Position numbers and translations under genes: made by a program. Below, in pieces: positions 10,104 through 23,581 of a stretch of 64,000 nucleotides of DNA; positions within the stretch are counted from its first letter, which is position 1, and each line of letters begins with the position of its first letter. The notes under the pieces are model-generated. The model did no database searches. It was not told the DNA's origin and worked only from the letters and a program-made list of their open reading frames with translations. Source of the DNA: Dermatophagoides farinae (Eukaryota > Arthropoda > Arachnida > Sarcoptiformes > Pyroglyphidae); the NCBI RefSeq assembly GCF_024713945.1, contig NC_134678.1, positions 7,502,001-7,566,000 of the forward strand. Direction: 5' to 3'.

Positions 10104-13100
10104 TCATTTCTTATGTAGAAAATAATTTCGATTCATTCGCAATAGTAAAGGTGCAAAAGATGATGAACAATCCTGTAAGCAAACATGGAAAAAAATTAAA
10201 TTGAACACAGGATTAATACAAATTATATTGATACACATACCAATGGATCACATCTCATAAGTCCCATTGGATCACAGCGACAATCAAGACAAGCATTACT
10301 TGATTTATCGATACGTTTTCCAATTTCATAGAAAATACCGTTCACACGGCAACCTTTCTTTTCAATAATCGAGATCGAATATGGAGGTGGGCGTATTGTT
10401 GTAGTAGTTGTTGTCGTAGTCGTCGATGATGTTGTTGATTTGTATGATAATGATGAAATGGCAGAATTATATGAACGTGCCATACGTTTATTATTATTAT
10501 GGAATATTGTCATATTCATTGTTGTTGCATCAACAGCTATTATTTAAAATCAAAAAAAAAAAATTAATTCAATTTCAATTCAATTCAATTCAAAATACAT
10601 ACGACATTCATAACGTGGACAGCAGAATCCTTCGATATGTGTTTCCATACAATTTTTAATCGGTGGTGGACATGTTTGTTGTAAACAAATAATATCACCA
10701 CGGAAACAGAAACAAAAATCACATGGATGTGGACGAGGAATCTGTTCGGCTGATTGAAATATTTTTCCATCATATACACAAGCTAGAATTGAAAAAAAAA
10801 ATTTCAGATTAGATTTTTAAAAAGTTTTATGATTATATGACACTTACATCCATCACCAAGATCAGTGAACGGTGTAAATGATGATGATGATGGCCGATAT
10901 GATGGTTTCTTTACACCATCATCTGGTCGTTGTTGTTGTTGTGTTGGCTTTTTCAATTTTGTTTTCACTCCCGGTTTCGGTGTTACAGGTCTTGGTGCTA
11001 TTGTTTCATCCGGTTCTTCTTCTTGTTCAATTTGTTCTTCTTCTTCTTCTTGCTGTTGTTGTTGTTGTGTGCCAGTTGTAACCGGATAAAATGGTAATTT
11101 TGTCGTACTAATTTCATGTTTCGATTCAGAAATTATCGTAACATTTTCATTGATTGTAGGTACGGTCACGATTACTGTTGGTGTATCAGTCCAAACTTCT
11201 TCTTCAGGTTCTTCGCTACTGATAATCAATGGTTTGGTAGCACTTTCTGGTTCACTTGTATCTGGTTCAATCGTTATCATTGATTTTGTTGATTTACTTA
11301 ATTCTGGTTGAGGTGTAGTCACATTGATCATGAGCGATGTATCGGGTAATTTAGTCGTTAATGCTGATTCACCGACTATTGGAATCTTTGTTTCATTATC
11401 TTCAGGAGATAAGGTCGATGTCAAATGAATTAATCCCTTTTCACTTGGCTCGGTTTTATTCATTTCAATTGGAACAAATTCGGTTGGTGAAATGGGTTTT
11501 ATTGTCGAATGATCTTCAATAATTAATGATGAATCAGTAGTTACTACGGTGGACAATTCAGGATGATGATCCATAAAGGCAGTGGTTGTTTCAATTTGAG
11601 CCATATCAGTCTTATTAGATGGCAATTCAATTATGATCGTATGATCACCATCAATGGGTGGGTATGGAACGATTGTAGAATGATCTTCAATAATTGGTTC
11701 AAGACTAGTTGGTGGATAAATGACAGTGGCAGATTCATTGACCATTGTTAGCGGTCTACGAGTGGTGGTTATGTAATCGACAATTGGTTCACCAGTAATA
11801 GTTTCAAAAGTTGTTGGTGTTGTTGTTGTTGTTTGGATTTTACTGATATCAGTTAACAGAGTAGTAGTTGAAGGAATTTCGGTGGTTTTTGAAATTTCCG
11901 GTGCTGATGTAGTATCAATACCGATTTCGCTAATAGTTGGTTTGGTTTTTTCAGGTTTTAAAGTACTGATTGTAGGCTGTTCTTTATCAGTGGATACAAG
12001 TGTAGTGGCAAGTGATTCTGTTGATGGTTTAGTAGTTGTCGTTGTTTCAAATTCCACTTGAACAGCTGGAATTTCTGGTAATAAAGTGCTAATTTCTGTT
12101 TCTTTTTCGGTAGATGTGAATGAAGGAATTGTTGTAGTTGTTTCAATGCCGATTTTAACTGCGGGCAATTCAGTTTCTTTATCCGGTAAAACGGTTGCAA
12201 TTTTTTCTTTGGAAATTGTTGTTGGCCATTCGGTCGTTGGAGTGAAAGTTTCATTTGGTTCATTTGTTTTATCGATTTCGACTAGAGAAATAGTGCTACT
12301 TGTTATTGGTTCTTTGTCGGTCGACACGCTTGTTGTTGCTTGCGTGGCAGTAGTTTCAGCATCAGTTTCCGTTATTGTAGCATTTTCAGGAATCATAGTG
12401 GTACGTTCTCTTTCAACCGGAGATTCAGTGCTTGTAATCGATTCTTTTTCACTGGTTGTTTCAGTTATGGAAATATCCGATAGTGTGGTGGAAGTTTCAA
12501 TACCGACTTGTACGGCAGGCATTTCTGGTTGAGTTGTTATTTCCACTTCAACAGGTTCAATCGTAGTTGTTATTTGTGTCGATTCTTTGGTAACCGTTTC
12601 TAATGTTGATGTTGTAGAAATCAATTCATGTTGGGATGGTGTAGTTTTATCAATTTCCGAAACAGAAACACTGGATTCTCTTATCGGTTGAATGGTAGAG
12701 TATTCTTCAATCAATGGGGAATAGGTTGTCGCACGATCAGTTTCCGAAATTGGAATTTCAGTTTCTTTTGGTTTTTTGGTGGATGGTGATTCAGTATCAA
12801 TTGGTAGCCTTGTTGTTGTTGTGTCCATACTGATTTCTGTTGAAATGGTCGATTTGTCGATTGCTTGGGTGATCGATACTTCCAATGATGGGATTTCTGA
12901 AACAAAAGCGTTAGAGATTTAGTGGTTATTTTACTTTCAATTGGAAAAACGTTACCTGTTACTGGTTCTATTTCAGTCGATACACCGCCAGTTATAGGTG
13001 TTTCAACTTCTGATGGCGTTGTTGCTTCAATTTCAACAGGAGATGTGCTTGTAACTGTTTCTTTTTCCGTAGCCACACTAGTTGCAGGACTTTCGTCTGA

Positions 13101-16100
13101 TGGCGTGGTTGTCTCGATTCCAACCTTTACAGCTGGCATTTCTGGATGGGTTGTTGTTTCAATTTCAACAGGAGATATTGTACTTGTAACTGTTTCTTTT
13201 TCCGTAGTCACACTAGTTGCAAGACTTTCATCTGATGGCGTGGTTGTCTCGATTCCAACCTTTACAGCTGGCATTTCTGGATGGGTTGTCATCTCACCTT
13301 CAATAGGTAAACTGGTACTTGAAGCTGGTTCTGTTGTAGTTGATGAATCAATCGGTCCAACAGTCGTTTCAATAATAGAAATTTCTGTTGGAGTTATAGT
13401 TTCGACACCAATTTCACCAATACTTGAAGTTGTAGTTTTCGTCGTCATTTCACTTTCGATTGTGGATTGTGTGCCGGTAATGATTTCTTTGTCAGTTGTT
13501 GGTCTTTCTGTTGTTTTGCTAATTTCAGATGCTGTGGTTGTTTCCAAGTCGATCTCTTTTACAGTAGGCATTTCAGGTTCTGTTGTTGTTGTAATTTCGA
13601 GAGAAATAGTACTTGTTGCCGGTTCTTTTTCAGACGAAACTCCTGATGATTCTGTTGGTAGTGTGGTGGTGGTTTCAATACCAACTTTGACTGGAGGAAT
13701 TTCTGGTTCTCTTGTTGTATGTTCAAATTCATCACCAGCTCCTATTGGTCTATCACTTATTGTGATTCTTTCTGGTAATTCTGTTTCGGTTACAAAAGTA
13801 GCTGAAGTTGTTGACGTTTCGGCTATTGTTGAAGCTGTGGTACTAGTAGTTTCACCTTCCACCTGAACAACCGGTATTCTTGATTCAGTGGTTCCTTCGG
13901 TTTCAAGAGATGAAAAAGTACTAGTGATTGGTTCTTCGGTTATGGTTGTTGTTTCAGCGCTGATTTCTGAAACAACAGGTTCTGTTGTTGTTGTAATTTC
14001 GGGAGAAATAGTAGTTGCTGTCGGTTCTTTTTCAGATGATATTTCGGTTGCGGATGATTCTGTTGGTAATGTGGTGGTGGTTTCGATACCAACTTTAACA
14101 GGAGGAACTTCTGGTTCTATTGAAGTTGATGCCTCGATGGATGGTCCTTCGGTTGTAGAAACTTCCAATGTTGTTGTCGTTGTTGTTTCGACACCAATAT
14201 CTTCAACAGTGGTCATTTCAGGTTCGGGCGTTGTTTCGCCTTCAACAGGAGCAATCGTACTCGTTGTTTTCATTGTTGTTTCAACACCAACTTCAACCGC
14301 TGGAATTTTAGATGGCGTAGTTGTTTCGGAGCTGATATCTGAAACAATAGCAGGTTTGGTTGTTGTTTCCGCTTCAACTTGTGAGATGGTACTTGTGCCT
14401 GGTCTTTCAGTTGTCATTGAAACTTCAGATGTGGTTGTAGTTTCAACACCAATTTCAGCAACACTTGGCATTACTGGTTTAGTGGTTATTTCTGTTGATG
14501 GTGTTGTGCTAATAGTGATTTCTTTTTCAGTCGTTATAACGGTAGGTTCTTTTGTATAAATCGCTGTAGTTGTCTCCTTGTCAATTTCATCGATAACTGG
14601 CGTTTTCATAGTTGTTGTTGTCATTGAACTAATAGCAGTAGACGGTTCTGGTGTTTTAGTTTCCATCATTTCTGATGTTGTGGTTATTGTCTCTTTTTCA
14701 ACAGGTGAAACAGTACTTGTTGTTTCAAAATCGATTTCTGCAATAGTTGGCATTTCAGGCTGTATCGTTACTTTGGATGTTGTTACCAATTCATCTGCAG
14801 TGGTTGATGTTTGCGGTTCCTGTACAATTGTAGTAATGGTCAATTCTTTTTCAGTTGGCAGTGTTTTATTCATTTTAGCTGGAATCATTTCAACATCTGG
14901 AATAATTGGTTGAATTGTCGAATGTTCTTCAATCAATGGAGCCATTGTTGTTGTAATGAAATCTTTAACCGTTGTCATCACTTTTTCAATCATTGATGTT
15001 GTTGTAGCTTTCTCTGTAACGGATTCGGTTGTACTTTCACTTTGAACCGTTTTTGTTGTCGTTTCCATAGGCTCAATAGTACTTGTTGCCATTTCTCCTT
15101 CAGTAGATCCACCGATAGTAGATGGTATATCAGTTGCTGTTGTTGTCGTAGTTTCAATACCAACTTTTACTGCTGGCATCTCATATAAAGTAGTCATTTC
15201 ACTTTCAATGGGCTGAATAGTACTTGTAGCTGGTTCAGCAGATTCTTCCGTTGTGGAAACATCGGATTGAGAAGTTATCATTGCCGTTGTTGTTGTTGTT
15301 TCAATACCAACTTTTGATTCATCTTCAACTGTCGTTCTTTCGCCATCTACCGGAATGATTGTACTGGTTGTCATTACACTATCCGTTGCTATTGTTGTTG
15401 ACCATTCTGACGATAATGTGGTTGTTTCAATACCAATTTCCACCGGTTTAATTGTTGTTTCATATTCATCGGGTACAATTGTGGTTGTAACATTTTCATA
15501 TGTTTCAGATGGTGTAGTTGTTTCTGAAAAGATTTCGGCAACAGTTGAAATTTCTGGTTTAGCAGTTGTTTCAATTTCAACGGATGTAAAAGTGCTACTT
15601 CCTGGTTCTTTTTCAGTCGTTACGATCATAGATTTTTCTGTAGTATCGATCATTACCGAAAGAGGCGTTGTTGTTTCGATACCAATCTCTTTAACCGGTA
15701 CCATAGTGCTTGTTTCTTGTTCTTTTTCCAAAGTTGTTGAAGGTAAAGTGGTTGTTTCGATGCCTACTTGAATTGCTGGTATTTCTGGTTCAGTAGTTGT
15801 TCTTTCACTTTCAACAGGCAAAATGGTTGTACTTGTTGCTTGTTCTTCAGTGGTTGTATCAACACGTGTTGAAGGAGATTCTGTTGTTTCTGTGACAATC
15901 GGTGATGTTGGTTTAGTTGTTTCATCCGTTTCAGTTGAAATTGTACTCATTGATGGTTCTTTTGTTTCTTTAGTAGTTGTCGATTCAGTTACAGCAACTT
16001 CCGATGGTGTTGTTGTTTCGATTCCAACTTGAATGGCTGGAATCATTGGTTCTGTTGTTCTTTCACTTTCAATCGGTGAAACAGTGCTAGTTACTGTTTC

Positions 16101-19100
16101 TTTCGTTGATATTTCTGATTGCGTAGTTGTTTCAGCACCAATTTCTTCAACCATCGATATGTCAGATTGAATAGTTGTGGTTTTGCTTTCAATTGGAGTT
16201 GTATCAATAATTTCCATTTCAGTTGTTGACATCATCGTTGTCGATTGTATCAATTCTTTTTCCATTGGTTCAGTTTTATTAACTTCGGATTCCGGTTCAA
16301 TGATTTCCATTGTTGGTTGTATGGTTGAATGTTCCTCAATGAATGGTCCCATTGCTGTTGTTATAATTTCTTTTACACTCGTTATCATTCCATCCAATAC
16401 AGATTTTGTTGTTTTCGTTGGTGGTGTTTCGGTAGTAGTAAATCTTGTCATTCCTTCACCAGGTATAGTGGTTTCTTCAGTTTCATTCGTTGAAATTGTA
16501 CTTGTCATCAAATCTTCTTTAGCAATTGTAGCTGTGGCCTCAGTAATTTCCGATGGTATGGTTGTATGTTTATCGACTGCAACAGGAGAAACAGTACTTG
16601 AAAATGTAACTACCATCGATGGTGTTGTCGATTCTTCCATATCGGTTGATTCAGTACTAATAATTCTTTCCGCTGTAGTTGTTTCAATATCCGATTCTTT
16701 TTCCGTTGACAAACCATCAGTTGTTGGTGATTTTGTTGCTGACAATGTGGTTGTCTCGATACCAACTTGAACACCTGGCATTTCTGGTTCAGTAGATGCT
16801 TCAATTTCAACAGGCGCAATTGTGCTTGTAACTTGTTCCACTAGTGTTGATGCATTGGTGATGGAAATTTCGGCTGTTGTAGTTGTCTCTACATCAATTT
16901 CCGAAACAGTTACTGTTGCAGGTTTTGTCGTTGTTTCGATAGTACTTGTTCCTGATTCTTTTTCAGTCGATACATCAACTGCTGATGGCGTGGTTGTCTC
17001 GATTCCAACCTGTACTACCGGCATTTCTGAATGGATTGTTGTTGTTTCTGTTTCAACGGAGGATATTGTACTTGTGGCTGATTCTTTTTCCGTGGCCACA
17101 CTAGCATCAAGATTCTCATCTGATAGTGTAGTTGTCTCTGTACTGATTTCGGAAACAGCCGGTATTCCAGTTTGAGTTGACATAATTATCGTTGATGTTT
17201 CAGCTGCTGATGGTGTTGTTGTCTCGATTCCAACATTTACTGCTGGCATTTCCGATTGAGTTGTTGTTGTCGTGTCAATTTCTGTTGCTGTTTCTGAAAC
17301 TGTAGCAGTTATTGATTTGGTTGTCATTTCACCTTCGATTGGTGAAACGGTACTTGTTACTGGCTCCATTTTAGTTGATGCCAATGTCGTTTGTGATTCA
17401 GTTGCTGATGACAATGTGGTCGTTTCGATACCGACCTAGAAGAAAAAGAAAATAAATTAATATTTTGTCAAAAAAAAAATGATACCGACCTTCACGGCTG
17501 GAATTTCGTCTCCAGTTGATACTTCAGTTATCGTTGTAGTTGTTGTCTCAGCAGGTCCGATTTCAGCAACTGTTGTCATTTCTGGTTCAGAGGTTGTTTC
17601 ACTTTCCAAAGGCAACATTGTACTCGTTCCTGGTTCTTTTTCAGTCGATACGATTGTTGTAGTCTCAAAACCTGATTGGACTGTTGCAAATTCTGATTCC
17701 GTAGTAATTTTCACTCCTTCAGAAATCGTTGTACTAGTTGGCGCATCAGTTATTTCAGTTTTAGCTGTTGTTGTAGTCGTCGTTTCAGCACCTATTTCTT
17801 CAACTTTAGGCATACCAGGTTTGATTGTTGTGATGGCCATTTCGGTTGAGATGCCTGTTGTAGGCCATTCTGTTGATGTGGTTGTAGTTTCTATGCCCAT
17901 TTCAACGGCAGGTAATCCAGATTCCGTAGTTGTTTCTCCTTCGATCGGCATTATTGTCGTTGTAGTCGTCGTCGAATGAATTAATTCTTTTTCAGCTGGT
18001 TCTGTTTTATTCATAATAGATACTGGTTCAGAAACTTCTTCCACAGGCTGTATAGTTGAGTGTTCTTCAATAAATGGTGAAATGGTTGATGATATCATTT
18101 CTTTAGCAGTTGTAATTAATCCATCCAGAATGGATGTCGTTTCCGGAATGGTTGTTGTTGTTCGGGTCATTCCTTCACCCGGTATTCCTGGTTTGATGGT
18201 GGTCGAAATTTCTTTTTCAACTGCTGGAATAGTACTTGATTCGAAAGTTTCAGTTGATGATTCGGTTATGATTTCTGGTTCTACCGTTGTGGTTTCATCT
18301 TTTGAAACTTCCGATGAATAGGTTGTTTCAACACCAATTTTACTAACTGTCGACATTTCTGGTCTGCTTGTAGTAATGGTTTGTTCGCTTTCCAAGGTTG
18401 TTGTTTCGATTTCCACTGGAACAACGGTACTTACTTCACTAATTGTGGATGTGGATTCTGATGTTGACGATGTGGTTGTCTCGATACCAACTTGAACAGA
18501 TGGCATTTCGGGTTCAGTAGATTTTTCTGATTCAACAGGTGCAACTGTGCTTGTAATTTGTTCTTCCTTTGAAACTTTGGATGTAGTCATTGTTTCAGTT
18601 ACGATTTCGGAAACAGTAGTCATAACTGGTTTAGTTGTTTCTTCACTTTCAATTGGTGTACTTGTGGTGGACGGTGATTCCGTTGATGATGTGGTAGTGG
18701 TTTCGACACCAATTTGGACTGCAGGCATTTCCCGTTCAGTAGTTCTCTCATCTTCGACAGGTGATATAGTACTTGTTGCCTCTTTCATTGCAGTAGTGAA
18801 TGTTTCCGATGAGGTCGTAGTTTCAACACTAATTTCGGTTTCATTTGGCATTATAGGTTTTGTTGTCATTTCCACTTCAACAACAGGTGATGATGTAGCA
18901 GTGATCATTTCTTTCTCAGTTGTAACAACAGCAGTTGAGCCTTCAGTCAAGGAAATATCGGACATTGTAGTTGTTTCGGCCACACCAACTTCGACTGCTG
19001 GCATTTCAGATTCAGTTATCGTAACGCTTTCTGTTGTCGATTCTTTTGAAGTTGATGCAGCAGTGGGGATTCTTGTCGTTGTAATTTCCAATATTGACGT

Positions 19101-22100
19101 TGTTGTTTCGACACCAATTTCTTCAACAGTTGGCAATCCTGATTCGGTTGTTGTTGTCGTTGTTTCATCTGTTGATGTAGTCATCGTTTCTTTTTCAATA
19201 GGCGATTCGGTAGTAGTAGTCAAATGGATCAATTCTTTTTCATCAGGAGATGTTTTGTTCATTTCGGTTGGTCCCATTTCAATATCTGGAATTGGTTTCA
19301 TTGTCGAATGTTCTTCCACCATTGGTGGCAATGTCGATGTAATGAAATCTTTAACAGTCGTAATTAATCCTTCGATGATTGATGTCGTAGTAGTCGATTT
19401 TTCGGTTGCTGTGGCAAGTTCTGGAACTGTTTGTTTTGCTGTTGTTGTCTGATCGATTTCTGACGGTGTTGTATGTTCAAATTCATCACCAGCTCCTATT
19501 GGTCTATCACTTATTGTGATTATTTCTGGTAGTTCTGTTTCGGTTACAAAAGTAGCTGAAGTTGTTGACGTTTCGGCTATTGTTGAAGCTGTGGTACTAG
19601 TAGTTTCACCTTCCACCTGAACAACCGGTATTCTTGATTCAGTGGTTCCTTCGGTTTCAAGAGATGAAATAGTACTAGTGATTGGTTCTTCGGTTATGGT
19701 TGTTGTTTCAGCGCTGATTTCTGAAACAACAGGTTGTGTTGTTGTTGTAATTTCGGCAGAAATAGTAGTTGTTGTCGGTTCTTTTTCCGATGATATTTCG
19801 GTTGCGGATGATTCTGTTGGTAATGTGGTGGTGGTTTCGATACCAACTTTAACTGGAGGAACTTCTGGTTCTCTTGAAGTTGATGCATCGGTGGATGGCC
19901 CTTCAGTTGTAGAAACTCCCATTGTTGTTGTTTCGACTCCAATATCTTCAACAGTGGTCATTTCAGGTTCGGGCGTTGTTTCGCCTTCAACAGGAGCAAT
20001 CGTACTCGTTGTATAAGTTGATGGAGTTGTTGTTTCAACGCCAGCTTCAACAGCTGGAATTTCAGATGGTGTAGTTGTTTCAGCGCTGATATCTGAAACA
20101 GTAGAAGGTTTGGCTGTTGTTTCCGCTTCAACTTGTGAGATTGTACTGGTGCCTGGTCTTTCAGTTGTCATTGAAACTTCAGTTGTGGTTGTAGTTTCAA
20201 CACCAATTTCAGCAACGCTTGGCATTACTGGTTTAGTGGTCATTTCATCTTCAACTGTCGATGGTGTTGTGCTAATAGTGATTTCTTTTTCAGCAGTTTC
20301 AATTGTCGTTGGTTCTTTTGTTTCAGTTACAACAGGCGAAATTGTGCTTGTAACTTGTTCTGCTGGAATTGATGCACTGGACGATTCTTCGGTAACGGAA
20401 ATCTTGGTTGATTCAGTTGTGTCTGTACTTATTTCTGAAACATCTGCAATGGTTGTCGTTGTTGTTGTTTCGACAGACACGATAGTGCTTGTTTCCATTT
20501 CTTTTTCAGTAGATCCAGCAGTTGTAGGTGATTCTGCAGATGGAGTGGTAGTTTCAATACCTACTTGAATTGCTGGTATTTCTGGTTCAGTTGTTGTTCT
20601 TTGATCCTCGACTAGTGAAACGGTACTTGTAATTGGAACTGTTTCGGTCGTGGAAATTTCTGATGAAGGTGTAGTTGTAATTTCTGAAACAACAGGCATT
20701 TCTGATGGTGTTGTTGTTTCGATTCCAACGGTACTTGTTTCATATTCTTTTCCAGTTTCAAGACCTGCTGTAGGCAATTTTGCCGTAGTTGTTTCAATGC
20801 CCACTTCAACGGCTGGAATTTCTGAAGATGTAGTTGTTACAATTTCGATTTCGGGCTTGATAGTTTCTTTGACTTCAGGACCTATTTTCGGTTCTGCTTT
20901 TGGGGTAGTAGTGATGGATTGTTCTGTCACGATACTGGTCATTTCTGTTTCAGTTAATGGTGGTGAAGAAGTTGTTGATTGAATCAATTCTTTTTCCTTT
21001 GGCAATGTAACATTCGTTACAGATGATCCAGGTGATAAATCTGGCATCATTCCGATTGTTGAATGTTCTTCAGCAATCGATGATATGGTTGTCGTCATTT
21101 CTTCTGAAACGGATGGCAATGATGTAGATTCAGAAATTATCGTTGATGTTGCAATGGTAGTCTGGATCTCTGGTTCTAAAGTCGAAGCTGGTTTCATTTC
21201 AACTGGCGGTATTTCTGGTTTACTAACAGTGGTTGTTTCCAACACTTCAATAGTTGCTTTCGAAGTTGTTTCTGGTTTTTCAATTTTAACCAATTCTGGT
21301 TCAATGATTGTAGTCATTTCGAATGGAATTTCAGTCGTTGGTTCTGGTTTCGATTCAGTTGGCACTGCTTCGGGTTTCCACACCGGTCTTTGTTTAGTTT
21401 TCGTACCAATTTTGACTGTTACATCATAATCACTGATATCCGTCTGTTCAATAATATCATATTCATGACATTCATAACGTGGACAGCATCTATTCTTATA
21501 ATGTATTTCTTTACAATTTTTGTTTTGTTTTTTACCCAGATCTACTTGGCAAACAATTTCATCACAATACACTACACTATTGATGCACATACAATATTCA
21601 ATACAAGGATTTGTTGAATTAACTTTTTCACCATTCTGATAGATTTTCTTTTCATATCGGCAAACACCTTCACCGGGTATCAGTCCTGGTTTAATTTTTG
21701 GCCTTTTATTCGTTGGTTTTTTCGTCACTTTATCTCCATTGGTGATTATTTTGACTAGCGTTTTGTTGCCTGTTTTTGTTGTTGTTGTTGTTGTTGGATT
21801 AGAGAATTATTCATAAACTAGTTCAATTCAAGTACTTACTTTTTGTTTCCGATAATATTTTCGTAATACTAATATCTTTAGGATGATTGAATAGATTTTG
21901 TTGTTGTTGCTCTAATGATAAATCAACTTTCGGTGCCGGTAATCGATGATGATGATGTGGTTTTGTTGCACTGTTATTCATACCAAATTCATTTCCAATG
22001 TTGGTAGTAAATGTTTTTGTTCGATTCGATTCATTGTAGATCGTAAATTGTGGATCTAAATGTCATCATAATCATCATTAGGTTTATTATTAACAAAAAA

Positions 22101-23424
22101 AAATTTTCTATGAATAAATAATACATACAGCATTCATATTTTTCCGGACAACAAGAATCATTATCCGTCCAGATGGGTATACAGCCATCACAAGGTGGCC
22201 GACATTCTTGTATGGCGCATACAATTTCATCACGCATACAATAGCAATGTTCACATTTATCTTTTGATGGTATTTGTGCACCATCTTCATAAAATTTACC
22301 ATCATGTTGGCATCCTGCTGATTTGTTGTTGCTAGTCGCCTGATCAAACCAATTGGTTGGAGGTCGTTGTGTTGTATAACGCATTTCTTTGCCTTGTTCG
22401 GTTGCTATTCAAAATAAATTATATAGAATTTAAAGCGATCATAAATTTTGCAAAATAAAAATTACTTACAGCAATTATATCTGACTGGACAGCATGTATT
22501 TTTCTGATAAATCGGTTGACAACCGGTAACACCTTGTAGATGACATTCCTGTAATGTACACATTGATTGATTCTGTATACAATAACATATTTCACATGGT
22601 TTATATGGATCCGATGGTATTAGATCACCATCACTATAATGAAATCCATCGATTTCACAACCTGTTGTGAATGAACGAAAAGAAGAAAATTTAGATTTTC
22701 TTAAAACATTTCACATTACATAATAATATTTATATTTATTCAATTGCTAATCAATTACCCTGCTTAACCGATACAACCGGTGGTTTAGCAGTTGTGGTTG
22801 TAGTAGTCGTCGTCGTTGTTGTTGTTGTGGTCGTTGTCATCATTGTGGTTGTTGTTTCATCGATCAATGAATCTATTTAAAATTACGAAAAAAAAAACAA
22901 ACGAAATTGATCATTCAATAATGAATCAATCAGTCATTGATCTAAAATGTAAGGATTACACATCATTTTATTTTACCTTCAGGACAAGTGATCGATGGAC
23001 AACATTCACCATCATTTTTTTCAATAGTACATTTTTCACCAAGCGGTTTAATGAACGGACAAACACGTAGATAACACATCAACATACTATTGGTGCATGT
23101 ACAATTTAAACATGGTTCATTCGTCATTACTTGTTCACCATTTTCATAATGTTTTAATAAATAATAACAGCCTATCAATATTCAAAAAAGAAAGAAAAAA
23201 AAATCAATTTCAAAATTCAATTAATTATTACCACACTAAGGCCACTAACCTTTATCTTTCGGTGAACGGAATCGACCATATGTATGGAATGGAGCTAAAT
23301 ATTGAATTTTTAACAAAAAAAAATGAAAAATAGAAAGCAGTCATTCATTCATTAATCAATTACCAGTGTTGATGAGAGGCAATAATGAAATGACCAGAAA
23401 AATTGTCGTTATCAAAGCCAACAT
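10104..23424 (-). CDS. Giant secreted mucin-like protein with VWFC domains
   Basis: Thirteen exons fit together with matching phase: 23364-23424, 23250-23294, 22977-23171, 22759-22872, 22470-22661, 22129-22404, 21840-22055, 17490-21769, 12956-17435, 10848-12896, 10603-10782, 10241-10536 and 10104-10172. The total is 12,453 nt, about 4,150 residues. The N-terminus (MLALITTIFLVISLLPLINT) looks like a signal peptide. Four VWFC-type cysteine modules follow, for example NGEQVMTNEPCLNCTC ending ECCPSITC, and CRYEKKIYQNGEKV ending CCPRYEC. Then come roughly 3,600 residues of Thr/Ser/Glu/Pro repeats, another VWFC (CDFCFCFRGD, CCPRYEC), and a truncated one (ACLDCRCDPMGLMRC). Thr/Ser density predicts heavy O-glycosylation. 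The role is unknown; a cuticular, gut or salivary mucin, or a BMP-binding VWFC matrix protein, are all possible. Confidence 0.85.
13717..14540 (-). repeat. Mucin internal duplication, copy in the second repeat exon
   Basis: About 820 bases nearly identical to 19471-20300 in the other large exon. Shared landmarks are the GTATGTTCAAATTCATCACC start, a stretch encoding RPIGAGDEFEHTT, and the block up to GCTAATAGTGATTTCTTTTT. Small in-frame indels distinguish the copies. Confidence 0.85.
19471..20300 (-). repeat. Mucin internal duplication, copy in the first repeat exon
   Basis: Partner of 13717-14540, offset by about 5.75 kb. The high identity over non-minimal repeat sequence shows a recent long-range duplication or gene conversion inside the gene. 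Confidence 0.85.
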
Positions 23425-23581
23425 CGTTGTACATTTTATATGGATTATATTGTGACATTCATCTATGAGTGTGTGAGTGTGAAAAGGTTTTTTTTCATTG
23501 AAAAATGAATAAAGGGTTTTTTTTCAATGTTAGTTAAAAATGAATAAACGCGAATTCATCCATTATCTCAAATTAATATTT

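Noticed and set aside
12922-13866. 314-codon plus-strand frame rich in Val and Ser
   Set aside because: It is the exact antisense of the mucin Thr/Glu repeats; its composition is explained by the complementary codons.
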